The notes: generated by a model not told the origin, from the letters alone. A stretch of DNA of 64,000 bases from Arthrobacter sp. U41 (GCF_007679325.1 NZ_VEGI01000001.1:62001-126000), one strand, 5' to 3'; positions 1 through 8,123 are shown, counted from the stretch's first letter. Translations and numbers: made by a program.

Positions 1-13
1 TACCCGTACAAAA

Positions 14-42
14 GCCGCATCAACTGAAAGTAGGGAAGCCAC
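14..42 (+). promoter_or_regulatory. Conserved leader of a PLDc_N-SHOCT gene
   Basis: This untranslated stretch begins GCCGCATCAACTGAAAG and ends in an AGGGAAG ribosome binding site before the ATG at 43. Nearly the same leader precedes the paralogs starting at 2765 (minus strand) and 11556. It therefore duplicated with the genes or is under selection. No -35/-10 pair is evident in the few bases left before it. Confidence 0.5.
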
Positions 43-429
43 ATGAGTTTCTGGGAGAACTTTTGGAATATTTTCTGGTGGTTCATTTATGTCTATGCAT
101 TCTTCGCTTTCCTGTTCGCGCTGTTCGTGATCATCAGTGACATATTCCGGGACAAGCAGCTGAACGGCTGGCTGAAAGCCGTCTGGCTCCTGTTCCTGGC
201 GTTCCTGCCGTTCCTGAGTGTGCTGGTGTACCTGATTGCCCGTGGCAAGGGCTTGACGGAGCGGGCAGCTGAACGATCCCGCCAGAACCGGGAAGCCACC
301 AACGCCTATATACGCGAGGCCGCCGCGGCAAGCCCGACCGAGGAGATTGCCAAAGCCAAGGCACTCCTGGACGCCGGAACCATCAGCCCCGACGAGTTTC
401 AAAAGATCAAGAGCAGCGTGCTGGTCTGA
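43..429 (+). CDS. PLDc_N-SHOCT small membrane protein (paralog 1)
   Basis: This 128-residue protein has an aromatic N-terminus (MSFWENFWNIFWW) and two membrane helices at about 10-32 and 44-66, the layout of a phospholipase D/cardiolipin synthase N-terminal (PLDc_N) domain. A charged linker follows. A SHOCT motif lies at about 100-126 (EEIAKAKALLDAGTISPDEF). There is no HKD catalytic domain, so it is not a phospholipase. SHOCT segments are thought to mediate oligomerisation; the exact role is unknown. Three close paralogs lie at 2379-2765, 3542-3922 and 11556-11942. The ATG at 43 has a good AGGGAAG ribosome binding site. A partner lipoprotein could lie to the left, outside the window. Confidence 0.85.
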   Translation: MSFWENFWNIFWWFIYVYAFFAFLFALFVIISDIFRDKQLNGWLKAVWLLFLAFLPFLSVLVYLIARGKGLTERAAERSRQNREATNAYIREAAAASPTEEIAKAKALLDAGTISPDEFQKIKSSVLV

Positions 430-447
430 CGTAGCAGCAACCGCTAA

Positions 448-481
448 GGAGCGCCCCGCGATTTTTATCGCTGGGCGCTCC
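448..481. terminator. Bidirectional hairpin terminator
   Basis: The arms GGAGCGCCC and GGGCGCTCC pair perfectly over nine bases, and the stem continues inward with GCGA/TCGC around a TTTTTA loop. The hairpin sits between two convergent genes that end at 429 and 490. There is no long T-run outside the stem. Confidence 0.75.
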
Positions 482-489
482 TGCTTCGT

Positions 490-1179
490 TCAAAGCTGAA
501 TGATCGAGTAGCCGATGATGAATATCCCGATGGTCAGTGTTGCGATTGCGGCAACCGTCTGCCCGTTCCGCTGCATCCACGTGTAGGTGGCCGTCAGCGG
601 TACTTCAGCCCGCTCCGGGGACTTCAGCCATATGGCAATCGGCACGACGACGGCTGACTGGGTCACGACGGCGTACGCGACCACCAGCAAAGCTCCCTGG
701 AACAGCGGCGGTTCCTGAACGCTGATCACAGCACCGGCCGCGACGGCGAGCAGGAGCGCCTTGGGTCGGAGGTTCAGGCCCAGGCCCAGGACAGCGAACT
801 CCCACGGGCGGGCGGATTGGAACCTCGTTTTGAGTTTCCCGACGACCGCGCTGTCCGTCTGGCTTCTATGGGAGAAGAGGTAAATGGCGTAGCCAATAAG
901 CAAGAGGCCGACCACCAGGCCAATCTGGGCCAGCAGTTCGTCCTGCCTCAACGTTGGCCGGCCAGGCAGGAGCTGCAGCCCGACGGCCGAAAGGCCAACA
1001 ACCACGATCGACCCGGCGACACTGCCGATCAGGAAGGGCAGGGCACCGCGGCGTGGATCGGGGGAGAGCAGGATCATGATGGTGATGCTCACGGGCACGG
1101 TGCTGATCGCCCCTGCGAGGCCGAACAGCATGAGGCTCGTGACGATGCTCAGCACCTGACGGTCACCCGGCTTGCACAC
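490..1179 (-). CDS. Sap/GAP family membrane protein (LysE-like)
   Basis: This polytopic protein of about 229 residues has six likely helices. Its pattern fits the Sap (sulfolipid-1-addressing protein)/GAP family, which resembles LysE exporters. Mycobacterial members help export surface glycolipids; the substrate here is unknown. The start is uncertain. The first GTG (1179) has only a close GGGTGAG upstream, and a GTG at 1155 would begin exactly at the first hydrophobic segment. The gene follows the AI-2E-type gene with a 15-bp gap, so the two may be cotranscribed. It converges on the gene ending at 429. Confidence 0.75.
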   Translation of the reverse strand: MCKPGDRQVLSIVTSLMLFGLAGAISTVPVSITIMILLSPDPRRGALPFLIGSVAGSIVVVGLSAVGLQLLPGRPTLRQDELLAQIGLVVGLLLIGYAIYLFSHRSQTDSAVVGKLKTRFQSARPWEFAVLGLGLNLRPKALLLAVAAGAVISVQEPPLFQGALLVVAYAVVTQSAVVVPIAIWLKSPERAEVPLTATYTWMQRNGQTVAAIATLTIGIFIIGYSIIQL

Positions 1180-1194
1180 TCACCCAACGGCATG

Positions 1195-2349
1195 TCACGC
1201 CTTCGGTGTGCTGCCGGGGTCCGGTTTGCCGGATCCCCGCCGCGCCCGGCGCGCGCGAATCGCATCGTCTTCCTGCTTGAGGATAACCTCGAGGTCCTTT
1301 TTGTCACCCGTCAAGGGCCGCCACCACGCGATGGCCGGGTCGGAGTCGAGGAGGATTGTGCGGGAAAGGAGTGTGAGGGGCACTGCGAGGACCGCTCCGG
1401 CTGGCCCGAGAATGACGGCCCAGAACAGCACTGAGGCGAACGTTATCGTCTCACTGAGGGCCACCGCATTGCCGACGTACTTGGGCTGGATGATGGACTG
1501 AATGACCGTGTTGATCCCGCCGTAGAACACAATCACGGCAACTACAGTAGGCCACCCGCCGGTGAGGAACCCGAAGAACAGCGGCGGGACGATCGCAATA
1601 AAGTAGCCGATGTTTGGGATGAAGCTGCAAATGAAGGACAGCAAACCCCACAGCAGGGCGCCGGGTACCTGCAGGATCGTCAGGAGGAGCCAGTTGAAAA
1701 GTCCCTGGGCTACCCCCAGGACGGTGGTGGCCACCATGTACCGGCGGACGCCGCGCCCAAAGTCGTTGAACGCGGTTACCATGTCCGGCCGGTGGTAATT
1801 CAGGTGGGTCAGCACGGCCGGCATACGCGAGCCATCCACCCCCATGAGGATCAGCATCGTCAGGATGACCACGAGGCCGCCCACAATGCTCGTGATGTTT
1901 CCCAGGACTCCGCCGATGAAGCTGATCAGACGGCCGGGAGTAAACCCCTGCAGAACGGCCTGCGTCTGTTCGGGGCCGAACCCCACTGATTCCAGCAGTG
2001 CGGTAATGGAGGCGCCCAGCTGTTCGAGCTCAGGCGCATACTGCGGCAAGAGGGCGGAGAACTGGGCGAGCGAGGCAAAGAGTATCGCGGCGAAGCCCGC
2101 CAGCAGCGCAAAGACTGCGGCGATGGTGGTTCCGGTAGCGACTCCCCGGGGGACTCCGCGTCCCTGCATCCAGCGCCGCAGGGGATGGACGCAGAGCGTG
2201 AGGATAAACGCGAAAAAGACGGGGAGGACAATTCCCCGCATGGCGGCCAGACCGAAAGCCACCACAGCGGCGCAAGCCAGAGTGAGCAGGATGATGGCGG
2301 AGCGGGGGAGGACAGGACGTGGATACGGATCCGCTGGTTCCGGCCCCAT
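1195..2349 (-). CDS. AI-2E family transporter
   Basis: This 384-residue protein is of the AI-2 exporter (TqsA/PerM) superfamily, with a pair of N-terminal helices, a central soluble segment and a C-terminal block of helices. Family members export autoinducer-2 or act as small-molecule or ion permeases; the substrate cannot be read from sequence. I place the start at the ATG at 2349 because AAGGAGGG stands just upstream. Upstream in-frame codons run into the gene at 2379-2765 in another frame and are not credible. It lies 29 bp after that PLDc_N-SHOCT gene and is probably in its operon. Confidence 0.85.
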   Translation of the reverse strand: MGPEPADPYPRPVLPRSAIILLTLACAAVVAFGLAAMRGIVLPVFFAFILTLCVHPLRRWMQGRGVPRGVATGTTIAAVFALLAGFAAILFASLAQFSALLPQYAPELEQLGASITALLESVGFGPEQTQAVLQGFTPGRLISFIGGVLGNITSIVGGLVVILTMLILMGVDGSRMPAVLTHLNYHRPDMVTAFNDFGRGVRRYMVATTVLGVAQGLFNWLLLTILQVPGALLWGLLSFICSFIPNIGYFIAIVPPLFFGFLTGGWPTVVAVIVFYGGINTVIQSIIQPKYVGNAVALSETITFASVLFWAVILGPAGAVLAVPLTLLSRTILLDSDPAIAWWRPLTGDKKDLEVILKQEDDAIRARRARRGSGKPDPGSTPKA

Positions 2350-2378
2350 GGAGCCCTCCTTCGTTCGCGTCAAGTGTC

Positions 2379-2765
2379 TTAGGTTGTGACCCGGGCCTTG
2401 ATCCGTTGAAACTCGTCGGGGCTGATGGTTCCGGCGTCCAAAAGGGCCTTGGCTTTCGCGATTTCCTCGGTGGGGCTCGCTGTTGCGACTTCGCGGATAT
2501 AGGAATCGGCGGCTTCCTGGTCTCGCCTGGCGCGTTGCATGGACCGCTCGGCCATGCCTTTGCCGCGGGCAATCATGTACACCAGCAGTGTCAGGAAGGG
2601 CACGAAGGCCAGGAAGATAATCCAGATGGCCTTCCACCAGCCGCTCAGCTCGTGGTCTCGGAAGACGTCGGCTATGACGATAAACAACGCATAGAGAAAG
2701 GCGAAGAGCGCATAGACGATGAAGAACCACCAGAATATGTCCCAAAAGTTTTCCCAGAAACTCAT
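2379..2765 (-). CDS. PLDc_N-SHOCT small membrane protein (paralog 2)
   Basis: This 128-residue protein is collinear with the ones at 43-429 and 11556-11942: an aromatic start (MSFWENFWDIFWWF), two membrane helices and a C-terminal SHOCT motif (EEIAKAKALLDAGTISPDEF). It has no catalytic domain. It is the second gene of a cassette whose first gene is the lipoprotein at 2863-3303, 97 bp upstream. The AI-2E transporter follows at 29 bp. The ribosome binding site AGGGAAG is part of a leader shared with two paralogs. A role in envelope stress or membrane scaffolding is an inference. Confidence 0.85.
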   Translation of the reverse strand: MSFWENFWDIFWWFFIVYALFAFLYALFIVIADVFRDHELSGWWKAIWIIFLAFVPFLTLLVYMIARGKGMAERSMQRARRDQEAADSYIREVATASPTEEIAKAKALLDAGTISPDEFQRIKARVTT

Positions 2766-2795
2766 GTTGGCTTCCCTGCTTTCGATTGATGCGGC
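2766..2795 (-). promoter_or_regulatory. Conserved leader of PLDc_N-SHOCT paralog 2
   Basis: Read on the minus strand it begins GCCGCATCAATCGAAAGC and continues AGGGAAGCC up to the ATG at 2765. It matches the leaders at 14-42 and 11524-11555 almost base for base. It contains the ribosome binding site. Confidence 0.5.
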
Positions 2796-2862
2796 ATTGT
2801 CCGTGAACGCAGCCTGGGTTTGATTTCAGTTCACCGGCCGGTCTTCCGGAGAAATCCGGAAC

Positions 2863-3303
2863 CTAGCACTGGACTTCCGTCACTAGATCGCTCAGGGCGG
2901 CCTGGACGTTTGCTGCCTCGTCCCGCAGCGAGGCGGCTGCTTCGGTCAGCGTGGCATCGTCGGGAACGTCGTTGACGGCGGCAGCGAAGCGGGCTTCCGC
3001 TGATTCAACGGCGTCTACACGATCTTTGGCCGCGTCGCCGGTTGCATCGACCAGGTCGTCATAGGTCTTCACCACCTGGTCCCGGGCGGCCTGGACCTGT
3101 TCCAGCGTGGCCCCTGATTTGAGGGTGTCTTTGAAACCTGTCAGCGCGTCGGCAAAGGCATCGGCAGCGGCGCACGCCGGCGAAACAGACGGAGCCGCGC
3201 TGGACGTGCCAGCGGGCGGGCTCGGGGTGCTGCAGCCCGCGAGCAGCATAAGCGCTGCTCCGAGTGCGGACAACCGTGCGAGCACTGGCCGCGTTCCCAA
3301 CAT
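2863..3303 (-). CDS. Secreted lipoprotein, helical (paralog of 11038-11463)
   Basis: This 146-residue precursor has a signal peptide ending in a lipobox (LLAGC, Cys24). The mature part is mostly alpha-helical and alanine-rich, with a conserved pair of cysteines (Cys44 and the terminal Cys146) that could form a disulfide. The body (TGFKDTLKSGATLEQVQAARDQV onward) is clearly paralogous to the lipoprotein at 11038-11463. No known domain is recognised. The PLDc_N-SHOCT gene follows at 97 bp, the same arrangement as at the other copy. A TCACCC/GGGTGA palindrome lies about 90 bp upstream. Confidence 0.8.
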   Translation of the reverse strand: MLGTRPVLARLSALGAALMLLAGCSTPSPPAGTSSAAPSVSPACAAADAFADALTGFKDTLKSGATLEQVQAARDQVVKTYDDLVDATGDAAKDRVDAVESAEARFAAAVNDVPDDATLTEAAASLRDEAANVQAALSDLVTEVQC

Positions 3304-3391
3304 TTGGCGCCCCCTCTCGGAAGGTCATTCTCCTGGCAGCCCAATGACCGCCAGATAACACCATCGTTGGCCTCGAACCCCGGGACGCGCC

Positions 3392-3408
3392 TCACCCGCC
3401 GGGGGTGA
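3392..3408. promoter_or_regulatory. Palindrome upstream of lipoprotein copy 1
   Basis: TCACCC and GGGTGA arms flank the five bases GCCGG. The same arms with GCCGC occur at 10936-10952, again about 90 bp before a paralogous lipoprotein gene. This suggests a shared operator. The site also lies upstream of the divergent gene at 3542. Confidence 0.45.
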
Positions 3409-3541
3409 TAAAAGGGCAAGCGCACGCGGCCGGGGACGTTGCACGGGCCGGGCCGTTTCCGCCGTCAAAGGACCGTTCCGGAGCGCTGGCATGTGTGGGA
3501 TGATGCGGGCATGCGCGCCCACGCGGCTGAAAGGAAATGAC

Positions 3542-3922
3542 ATGACTTTCTGGGACTACTTTTGGCTGATGATGTCGTTTCTGCTTTATGTTTCTTATCT
3601 GGTGGTTCTGTTTCTGATCGTCAAGGACATTTTCGCTGATTCGACCCGCCCAGGATGGGGCAAGGCTGCCTGGGTAGTTGTCCTGATTTTCCTGCCGCTC
3701 CTCGGCGGTCTGGCATATTTGATTGCCTTCGGACAATCCATGTCCTTACGGCAGGCTGCCCGTCACGATGTGGCGAACGAAGATTCTGACGACGACGTCC
3801 GCCGAACGGCGGGAACCAACCCGACGGAACAAATCGCGCAGGCCAAAACTTTGCTGGACGACGGCGCCCTGACCGCCGACGAATTCGCCGCGGTCAAGGA
3901 ACGGGTGCTTCGCCAGCAATGA
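3542..3922 (+). CDS. PLDc_N-SHOCT small membrane protein (paralog 3, divergent)
   Basis: This 126-residue protein has two helices at about 10-30 and 40-62, an acidic linker (NEDSDDDVRR) and a SHOCT motif (EQIAQAKTLLDDGALTADEF). It is the most diverged of the four paralogs: the N-terminus reads MTFWDYFWLMM and the linker is unlike the others. I chose the ATG at 3542 because AAAGGAA lies just upstream and all paralogs start at this point. It is transcribed divergently from the lipoprotein at 2863-3303. Only the CTGAAAG part of the shared leader is kept. Confidence 0.8.
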   Translation: MTFWDYFWLMMSFLLYVSYLVVLFLIVKDIFADSTRPGWGKAAWVVVLIFLPLLGGLAYLIAFGQSMSLRQAARHDVANEDSDDDVRRTAGTNPTEQIAQAKTLLDDGALTADEFAAVKERVLRQQ

Positions 3923-4030
3923 GAACGGGCAGGGTTGCCCCAGGAGGGTCACCCGTGGGAGATGATGCGCAGAGTCCTTGCCGGTGATGGAATCGTGATG
4001 AAATTCCACCCTGACTAGAAGGAGACAGGC

Positions 4031-4861
4031 ATGTGCCGTTGGCTCGCGTATTCGGGTTCGCCCGTGCGATTGGATGACCTTCTCTATAAACCCGCCAATT
4101 CGCTCGTGATGCAGAGCAAGCACGCGCGTATGGGAGTTGAAACCACCAATGGGGACGGCTTCGGCGTCGGCTGGTACGGGACCGCCCCGGTACCAGGTGT
4201 GTTTCACAGCACGGAGCCCGCCTGGCATGACCGTAACCTGCGCGAACTCGCGGGCCAGGCTTCGGCCGGCCGGGTTTTCGCGCACATCCGCGCCACCACG
4301 GGCACGGCGGTCCAGCAGACGAACTGCCACCCTTTCCGCCACGGCCGGTGGCTGTGGATGCACAACGGGGTTCTCGCGGATTTTTCGAAAGTGAAGCGAG
4401 ATCTGGCCATGGCTGTCGAGCCCAGCCTCTACCCCGAGATCGAAGGGTCCACCGACTCGGAATTGTTTTTCTACCTTGCGCTCACTTTTGGCCTGGAGCG
4501 GGACCCCCGTACAGCTGTTGCTGAGGCTGTTGGTCTCATCGAAGACGTCGGACGGCGGCACGGCGTCGAGCACCCGATCCAGATGACGGTGGCGACTACC
4601 GACGGCGACACCACCTGGGCGTTCCGCTACTCCAGCGAGGGCAACTCCCGGTCACTCTTCCACAGCACCGACATCGCGACCCTCCGCGACCAGTACCCGG
4701 ACAATCCCCTGCTCCACGGTCTCTCGGACGACACCAGGCTGGTGGTATCCGAACCGCTGGGGGATCTCCGCGGGGCGTGGCAGGAAGTGCCGGATGCCAC
4801 GTGTGTGGTGGTGCACGGAGGCGATCAGGACCTGTACCCGTTTGCGCCGTCACGGGCCTAG
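4031..4861 (+). CDS. Class II glutamine amidotransferase
   Basis: The 276-residue protein begins MCRWLAYSG. Cys2 becomes the N-terminal nucleophile of a class II (Ntn) glutamine amidotransferase after removal of Met. The family signatures NGDGFGVGWYG, FAHIRATTG and MHNGVLADF follow in order, as in YafJ/EgtC-like stand-alone enzymes. These hydrolyse glutamine or gamma-glutamyl amides; the EgtC branch removes glutamate in ergothioneine synthesis. No egtB or egtD lies nearby, so the substrate is open. AAGGAGAC precedes the ATG. A strong hairpin at 4888-4926 ends the unit. Confidence 0.85.
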   Translation: MCRWLAYSGSPVRLDDLLYKPANSLVMQSKHARMGVETTNGDGFGVGWYGTAPVPGVFHSTEPAWHDRNLRELAGQASAGRVFAHIRATTGTAVQQTNCHPFRHGRWLWMHNGVLADFSKVKRDLAMAVEPSLYPEIEGSTDSELFFYLALTFGLERDPRTAVAEAVGLIEDVGRRHGVEHPIQMTVATTDGDTTWAFRYSSEGNSRSLFHSTDIATLRDQYPDNPLLHGLSDDTRLVVSEPLGDLRGAWQEVPDATCVVVHGGDQDLYPFAPSRA

Positions 4862-4887
4862 CAGCTTTCCCACGGACGCTGTGAACA

Positions 4888-4926
4888 GCGGGGACGCCAC
4901 CGCCCAACCGGCAGTGGCGTCCCCGC
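4888..4926. terminator. Strong bidirectional hairpin terminator
   Basis: GCGGGGACGCCAC and GTGGCGTCCCCGC are perfect 13-base complements around a 13-base loop. The hairpin lies exactly between the convergent genes ending at 4861 and 4927. There is no T-run, as is common in high-GC actinobacteria. Confidence 0.8.
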
Positions 4927-6327
4927 TCACGGCAGCGGGAGCGTAGGATTCGATTGCTCGGGGGCTCCGGTCGTCACAGGTTCGTCGGCATGGGCGGCGA
5001 CGACGGCTGGGCGGCACAGGAGTTCGACAAGTAGAATCGCCAGGCCGGCCAGGACTGCCGTCCAGATGGCCACCGCCGCCGTCGGGTACTGCCAGAGGAT
5101 CAGCACCAGCACGGCGACGCCGAGGATGGCGGCTTCCAGGATCCGGCGGTAGCGGGCCAGCCAGTGCTGCCACGGCCGGGCTTGCCCGGCCCCCACCTTT
5201 CCGGTCAGGTAGTCTCCGGCGCCTGCCAGTCCTTGCCGGACACGCTCGGCGGGACGCGAATGGCCGCTCAGGAAAGCGGCTACTGCAATCAGCAGGCCGA
5301 CGACGAAGACAAACCGCACGGCGGTTCTGAGCGGCGCCACGAGGGTCTCAACGAGGCTTTCGGCCGCCGCCGGGGAGACCGTTCCCGCTGGAACGGTGCT
5401 GAGGAAGATGTTCAGCCCGATGGCAAGTCCGAGGGCGAGTAGTGCCATGGCCACCGCTAGCCCCAACCCGAGGCGGCTCGTCGTCCGCCTCCTCCAGCCC
5501 CGCGGCGCCACAGCAATGGCTCCGATGGCGCTCAGCGCCGTCAGCCAGGCCAGGATGGGGGCGGTCCGGTCCAGCGTTTGGATGGCTTCCGTGGCCCTGG
5601 CGAGTTCGGGGGATTGCAAAAGCGTAATCTGTGCGTCGACTTCCGGAATCCGGTTCGCGATGTCCACTCCCTGCTCCACGAGCAGGGTCTTGACCCGGGC
5701 GATGATTTCCTGGGTGGAGATGGTGACTGTGCCGCTCTCATCGATACTGACCGTGCCGCCGGTTTCGCCTGTGGCCAGGTTGACGATTCCCTGATGGGCC
5801 ACCCTGTTGACCTGGGTCCAAAGATCCTGGAACTGCGGGCTGGCAACGAATCTGGTGACGGCGGTATGGATCAGCGTTCTGGTCTGCTCGGCGATGGCGG
5901 GCGCCAGCCCCGTGATCACAGCGGCCGCCCGCGGTGCGACCTTGCCGAGCTCGGTCATCGCCTCGCGTGTGATGCCCTCGATGTCGATGGCTTCGGTGAT
6001 CTGCGCGGTGACCTTGTTGGCGAGCTCCGCTTGAATGGCAGGGTCGGAGGCCAACGGCGCGACGGTGGCGACGTAGCGGTCGGTGTCGAGGACCTCACTG
6101 CGCAGGTACAAGGCCGGCACGGTGGCGCAGGCCAACACGGCAGTCAGCACCACCAGGAAAACGGCAACAATCCGGCGGGCCAGGCCCGATCCGTGTCCGG
6201 GGGGTTTCGGTGTAGTCTTTCCGGCCTCGTCCTTTTCGAGCTGAAGACGGGCCACTTCGGCGCGTAGCCGCCGTATTTCTTCCTGTTCCGGGCTGCCTGC
6301 GCTTTGGGCATCATGGGGGAGTGTCAT
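4927..6327 (-). CDS. Actinobacterial integral membrane protein, unknown function
   Basis: The 466-residue protein starts with a short acidic coiled coil (about 13-36, EIRRLRAEVARLQLEK), then one membrane helix (about 52-74). A long extracytoplasmic region of about 190 residues is rich in helix and beta-prone repeats (LYLRSEVLDTDRYVATVAPL). Four to five further helices lie in the C-terminal half. This architecture recurs in actinobacterial proteins annotated only as integral membrane proteins. I do not recognise an enzymatic motif. The start ATG at 6327 lacks a strong ribosome binding site. It faces the amidotransferase across a terminator. Confidence 0.75.
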   Translation of the reverse strand: MTLPHDAQSAGSPEQEEIRRLRAEVARLQLEKDEAGKTTPKPPGHGSGLARRIVAVFLVVLTAVLACATVPALYLRSEVLDTDRYVATVAPLASDPAIQAELANKVTAQITEAIDIEGITREAMTELGKVAPRAAAVITGLAPAIAEQTRTLIHTAVTRFVASPQFQDLWTQVNRVAHQGIVNLATGETGGTVSIDESGTVTISTQEIIARVKTLLVEQGVDIANRIPEVDAQITLLQSPELARATEAIQTLDRTAPILAWLTALSAIGAIAVAPRGWRRRTTSRLGLGLAVAMALLALGLAIGLNIFLSTVPAGTVSPAAAESLVETLVAPLRTAVRFVFVVGLLIAVAAFLSGHSRPAERVRQGLAGAGDYLTGKVGAGQARPWQHWLARYRRILEAAILGVAVLVLILWQYPTAAVAIWTAVLAGLAILLVELLCRPAVVAAHADEPVTTGAPEQSNPTLPLP

Positions 6328-6483
6328 GAGGGCGCGCCGCCTAGATAGCTTCGCGTCGCGCGGAGGTGCCTACCCGGGCCGGGAGGGACCGGAGGGGTCG
6401 GCACCGCCTGTAGCCCATGGACAGAGGGGACGCTGGTTGATCGCTTCACGGGAACCACCTCCAGATTATTGGTTCGGGTAAGG

Positions 6484-6503
6484 GAGCCTGGCTTCCCAGG
6501 CTC
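6484..6503 (-). terminator. Hairpin at the end of the SHOCT gene
   Basis: GAGCCTGG and CCAGGCTC pair over eight bases with a four-base loop. The hairpin starts within the stop codon of the gene at 6502-6720 and is followed by 156 bp without a gene. No T-run is present. Confidence 0.5.
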
Positions 6504-6720
6504 ACATCAGGAGCCGGGCTTTCGCTGCGGCAAATTCGGCGTCGGTGAGCAGGCCGGAGCTGCGCAGCTCGGCGAGCCGGGAGAGCTGGTCGGCCAGTTC
6601 GTTTCCGCCACGTGGCGTGGAAACGGGCGGGGGCGCGTCCCGGGACGGGGTGCCCGTTAAGGCAGCGGTCCGGGCTACGGTGCCGAGCAGCCCTGGCCGG
6701 CCGGCCCTGGCAAATGGCAT
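6502..6720 (-). CDS. Small SHOCT-domain protein
   Basis: This is a 72-residue soluble protein. A basic/proline-rich N-terminal half precedes a SHOCT motif (LAELRSSGLLTDAEFAAAKARLL) at about 44-72. I chose the ATG at 6720 because AAAGGATCCC lies upstream; codons farther upstream read through the neighbour in another frame. It is 29 bp downstream of the DUF6325-like gene and likely cotranscribed. The two probably work together, as this pairing is common in actinobacteria. It has no membrane segment, unlike the PLDc_N-SHOCT proteins of the window. Confidence 0.75.
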   Translation of the reverse strand: MPFARAGRPGLLGTVARTAALTGTPSRDAPPPVSTPRGGNELADQLSRLAELRSSGLLTDAEFAAAKARLLM

Positions 6721-6749
6721 GAGGGATCCTTTTGGTCGATGGATGTCTT

Positions 6750-7178
6750 TCAGCTTGTTGCGACGCCATCTGCTTCGATGGCCACGACTGCTTCTTCCTG
6801 CGGGATTCTGGCTTGGAGGGCCGTCACGCCTCCTGAGCGACGCACTTCCTCTGTGAGCCGCTGCGCCCAACGGTGTTCCAGGACAGCGACCAGCGCTGTT
6901 TCATTGCTCTTAATGGCTCCGGCCGCCAATTCGACGTCGGCGTCGTTGAGCAGGGTCATAGGGCGGGAGTCGAGGAGCATTCCCGTCCACGCCGCGGGCA
7001 GATCATCGTGCAGGTCACGGACATGCACGGCTCCCTCGCGATCCCTGCTCACCAGCACCAGATCTGCAAGGGCGACCGCCCCCGATTTGACCGTTTCGCT
7101 GAGTGCCTTAATCACGTTTGCGTCGATGGTCGGTTTCGGAAAGGCGCAGACAATCACTTCCAGCGGACCGATCTTCAT
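6750..7178 (-). CDS. DUF6325/DUF1269-like protein
   Basis: This 142-residue protein begins MKIGPLEVIVCAFP. It shows the pattern of a small alpha/beta family (DUF6325, related to DUF1269) often encoded beside a SHOCT protein. Features include a central IKALSETVKSG segment, a LADLVLVSRD strand and a C-terminal LEHRWAQRL helix. Function is unknown. The ATG at 7178 is preceded by CAGGAG. The longer reading to 7253 has no supported start. Confidence 0.75.
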   Translation of the reverse strand: MKIGPLEVIVCAFPKPTIDANVIKALSETVKSGAVALADLVLVSRDREGAVHVRDLHDDLPAAWTGMLLDSRPMTLLNDADVELAAGAIKSNETALVAVLEHRWAQRLTEEVRRSGGVTALQARIPQEEAVVAIEADGVATS

Positions 7179-7559
7179 GTGGAGCTCCTGTTCCCCGAGT
7201 CGGGCAGACGTGACAATCCTTATTCTCCGCGAGGAGTACCGGCCCAGCCCCACCCAAGCAGGGTGATCTGTTGTTACCGCGGGAGGGAAACCGCCGGCTG
7301 AGGACGGGAATTCCCGGACTCCACGCCTGTCCGTGAGGCCTGGTCCGTACGGGTCCCCAGCAGCGCGGGGTGCTCGATGCTGGACAGATTCAGGGCGGCG
7401 GGTCCACGTTTCCGGTTGCCCGGCGCCGCGTGATCATCCCCTATGGGTGAGCGTCGCCGGAATGTTGAGGCGGGACAGGACAGCACAGGGAAGGGCAAGG
7501 CAGGGCGTGGTGGAGACAGCGGGTGGGAGGGGAGATGGCCGCGCGTGAAGGACTCCGGA
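7179..7559. other. Gene-free stretch of 381 bp
   Basis: I see no credible coding region here on either strand. The frames that stay open are GC-driven and lack ribosome binding sites. It should hold the promoter of the minus-strand DUF6325-SHOCT pair at its left end, where an AT-richer patch (ATAAGGATTGTC on the minus strand, about 7205-7225) stands out. Its right end abuts the stop of the ion-channel gene. Confidence 0.5.
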
Positions 7560-8123
7560 TCAGGGGGTGCCCAGCCGCCGTCCGGCCGCGAAGAACGCAA
7601 CTTTGGCGACCAGCATGAGGGCACCCAGGCCGGCGATCATCTGGACCGTCACGACCGCCCTCGCGAGTTGGCTGACCGGCGTGATGTCCCCGAATCCGAC
7701 AGTGGCGAACGTGACCGTCGTGAAGTACAGGGCGTCCATCCTGCTCAGCGGTTCGGTGAACGCCCGCGGATCCGTTGTGGACATTGAGGTGTAGAGAAAT
7801 GCAAAGAGAAACAGGAACATCAGGACGGTTTCGACGACGGCTTCGGCTGCGCGGACCTGGGGGACTTCCGCCGCGATAATCATACGTAGTTGAAGCACCA
7901 GTGCGCTGACAAAAACGAGCAGGATTCCCGCGAGACGGATCCACGCCGCGGCAGGATTGTCTTCGTTGAATCCGCCAATTGGAATGGCGATGTACAGAAA
8001 GAGAATTATTGCCAGGAATGCCGCTAGGCGCATTGCCGCGACAATAAAAACGTGCCGCCTGGCGGCCCGGTCAAGTTGCCGGACAAAAACCGGGCTTTTC
8101 CGGCTACCCTGCTTTGTGGCCAT
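7560..8123 (-). CDS. Two-pore-loop potassium channel family protein
   Basis: The protein of about 187 residues has four likely membrane helices. A pore loop carries the selectivity-filter signature TVGFGD (141-146), followed by a last helix, so it belongs to the bacterial ion-channel (Ion_trans_2) group. It probably conducts K+. No RCK/TrkA-N regulatory domain is attached; the C-terminus ends ten residues after the last helix. The start is uncertain: the ATG at 8123 begins a basic N-terminus but has no clear ribosome binding site. An in-frame start farther upstream is possible. Confidence 0.8.
   Translation of the reverse strand: MATKQGSRKSPVFVRQLDRAARRHVFIVAAMRLAAFLAIILFLYIAIPIGGFNEDNPAAAWIRLAGILLVFVSALVLQLRMIIAAEVPQVRAAEAVVETVLMFLFLFAFLYTSMSTTDPRAFTEPLSRMDALYFTTVTFATVGFGDITPVSQLARAVVTVQMIAGLGALMLVAKVAFFAAGRRLGTP

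Noticed and set aside
2350..2745. N-terminal extension of the AI-2E transporter to 2745
   Set aside because: It runs in another frame over the PLDc_N-SHOCT gene. A strong ribosome binding site marks the ATG at 2349.
7443..7787. A plus-strand frame at 7443-7787
   Set aside because: It overlaps the ion-channel gene antisense, and its product is low complexity (Gly/Arg/Asp) with no ribosome binding site.
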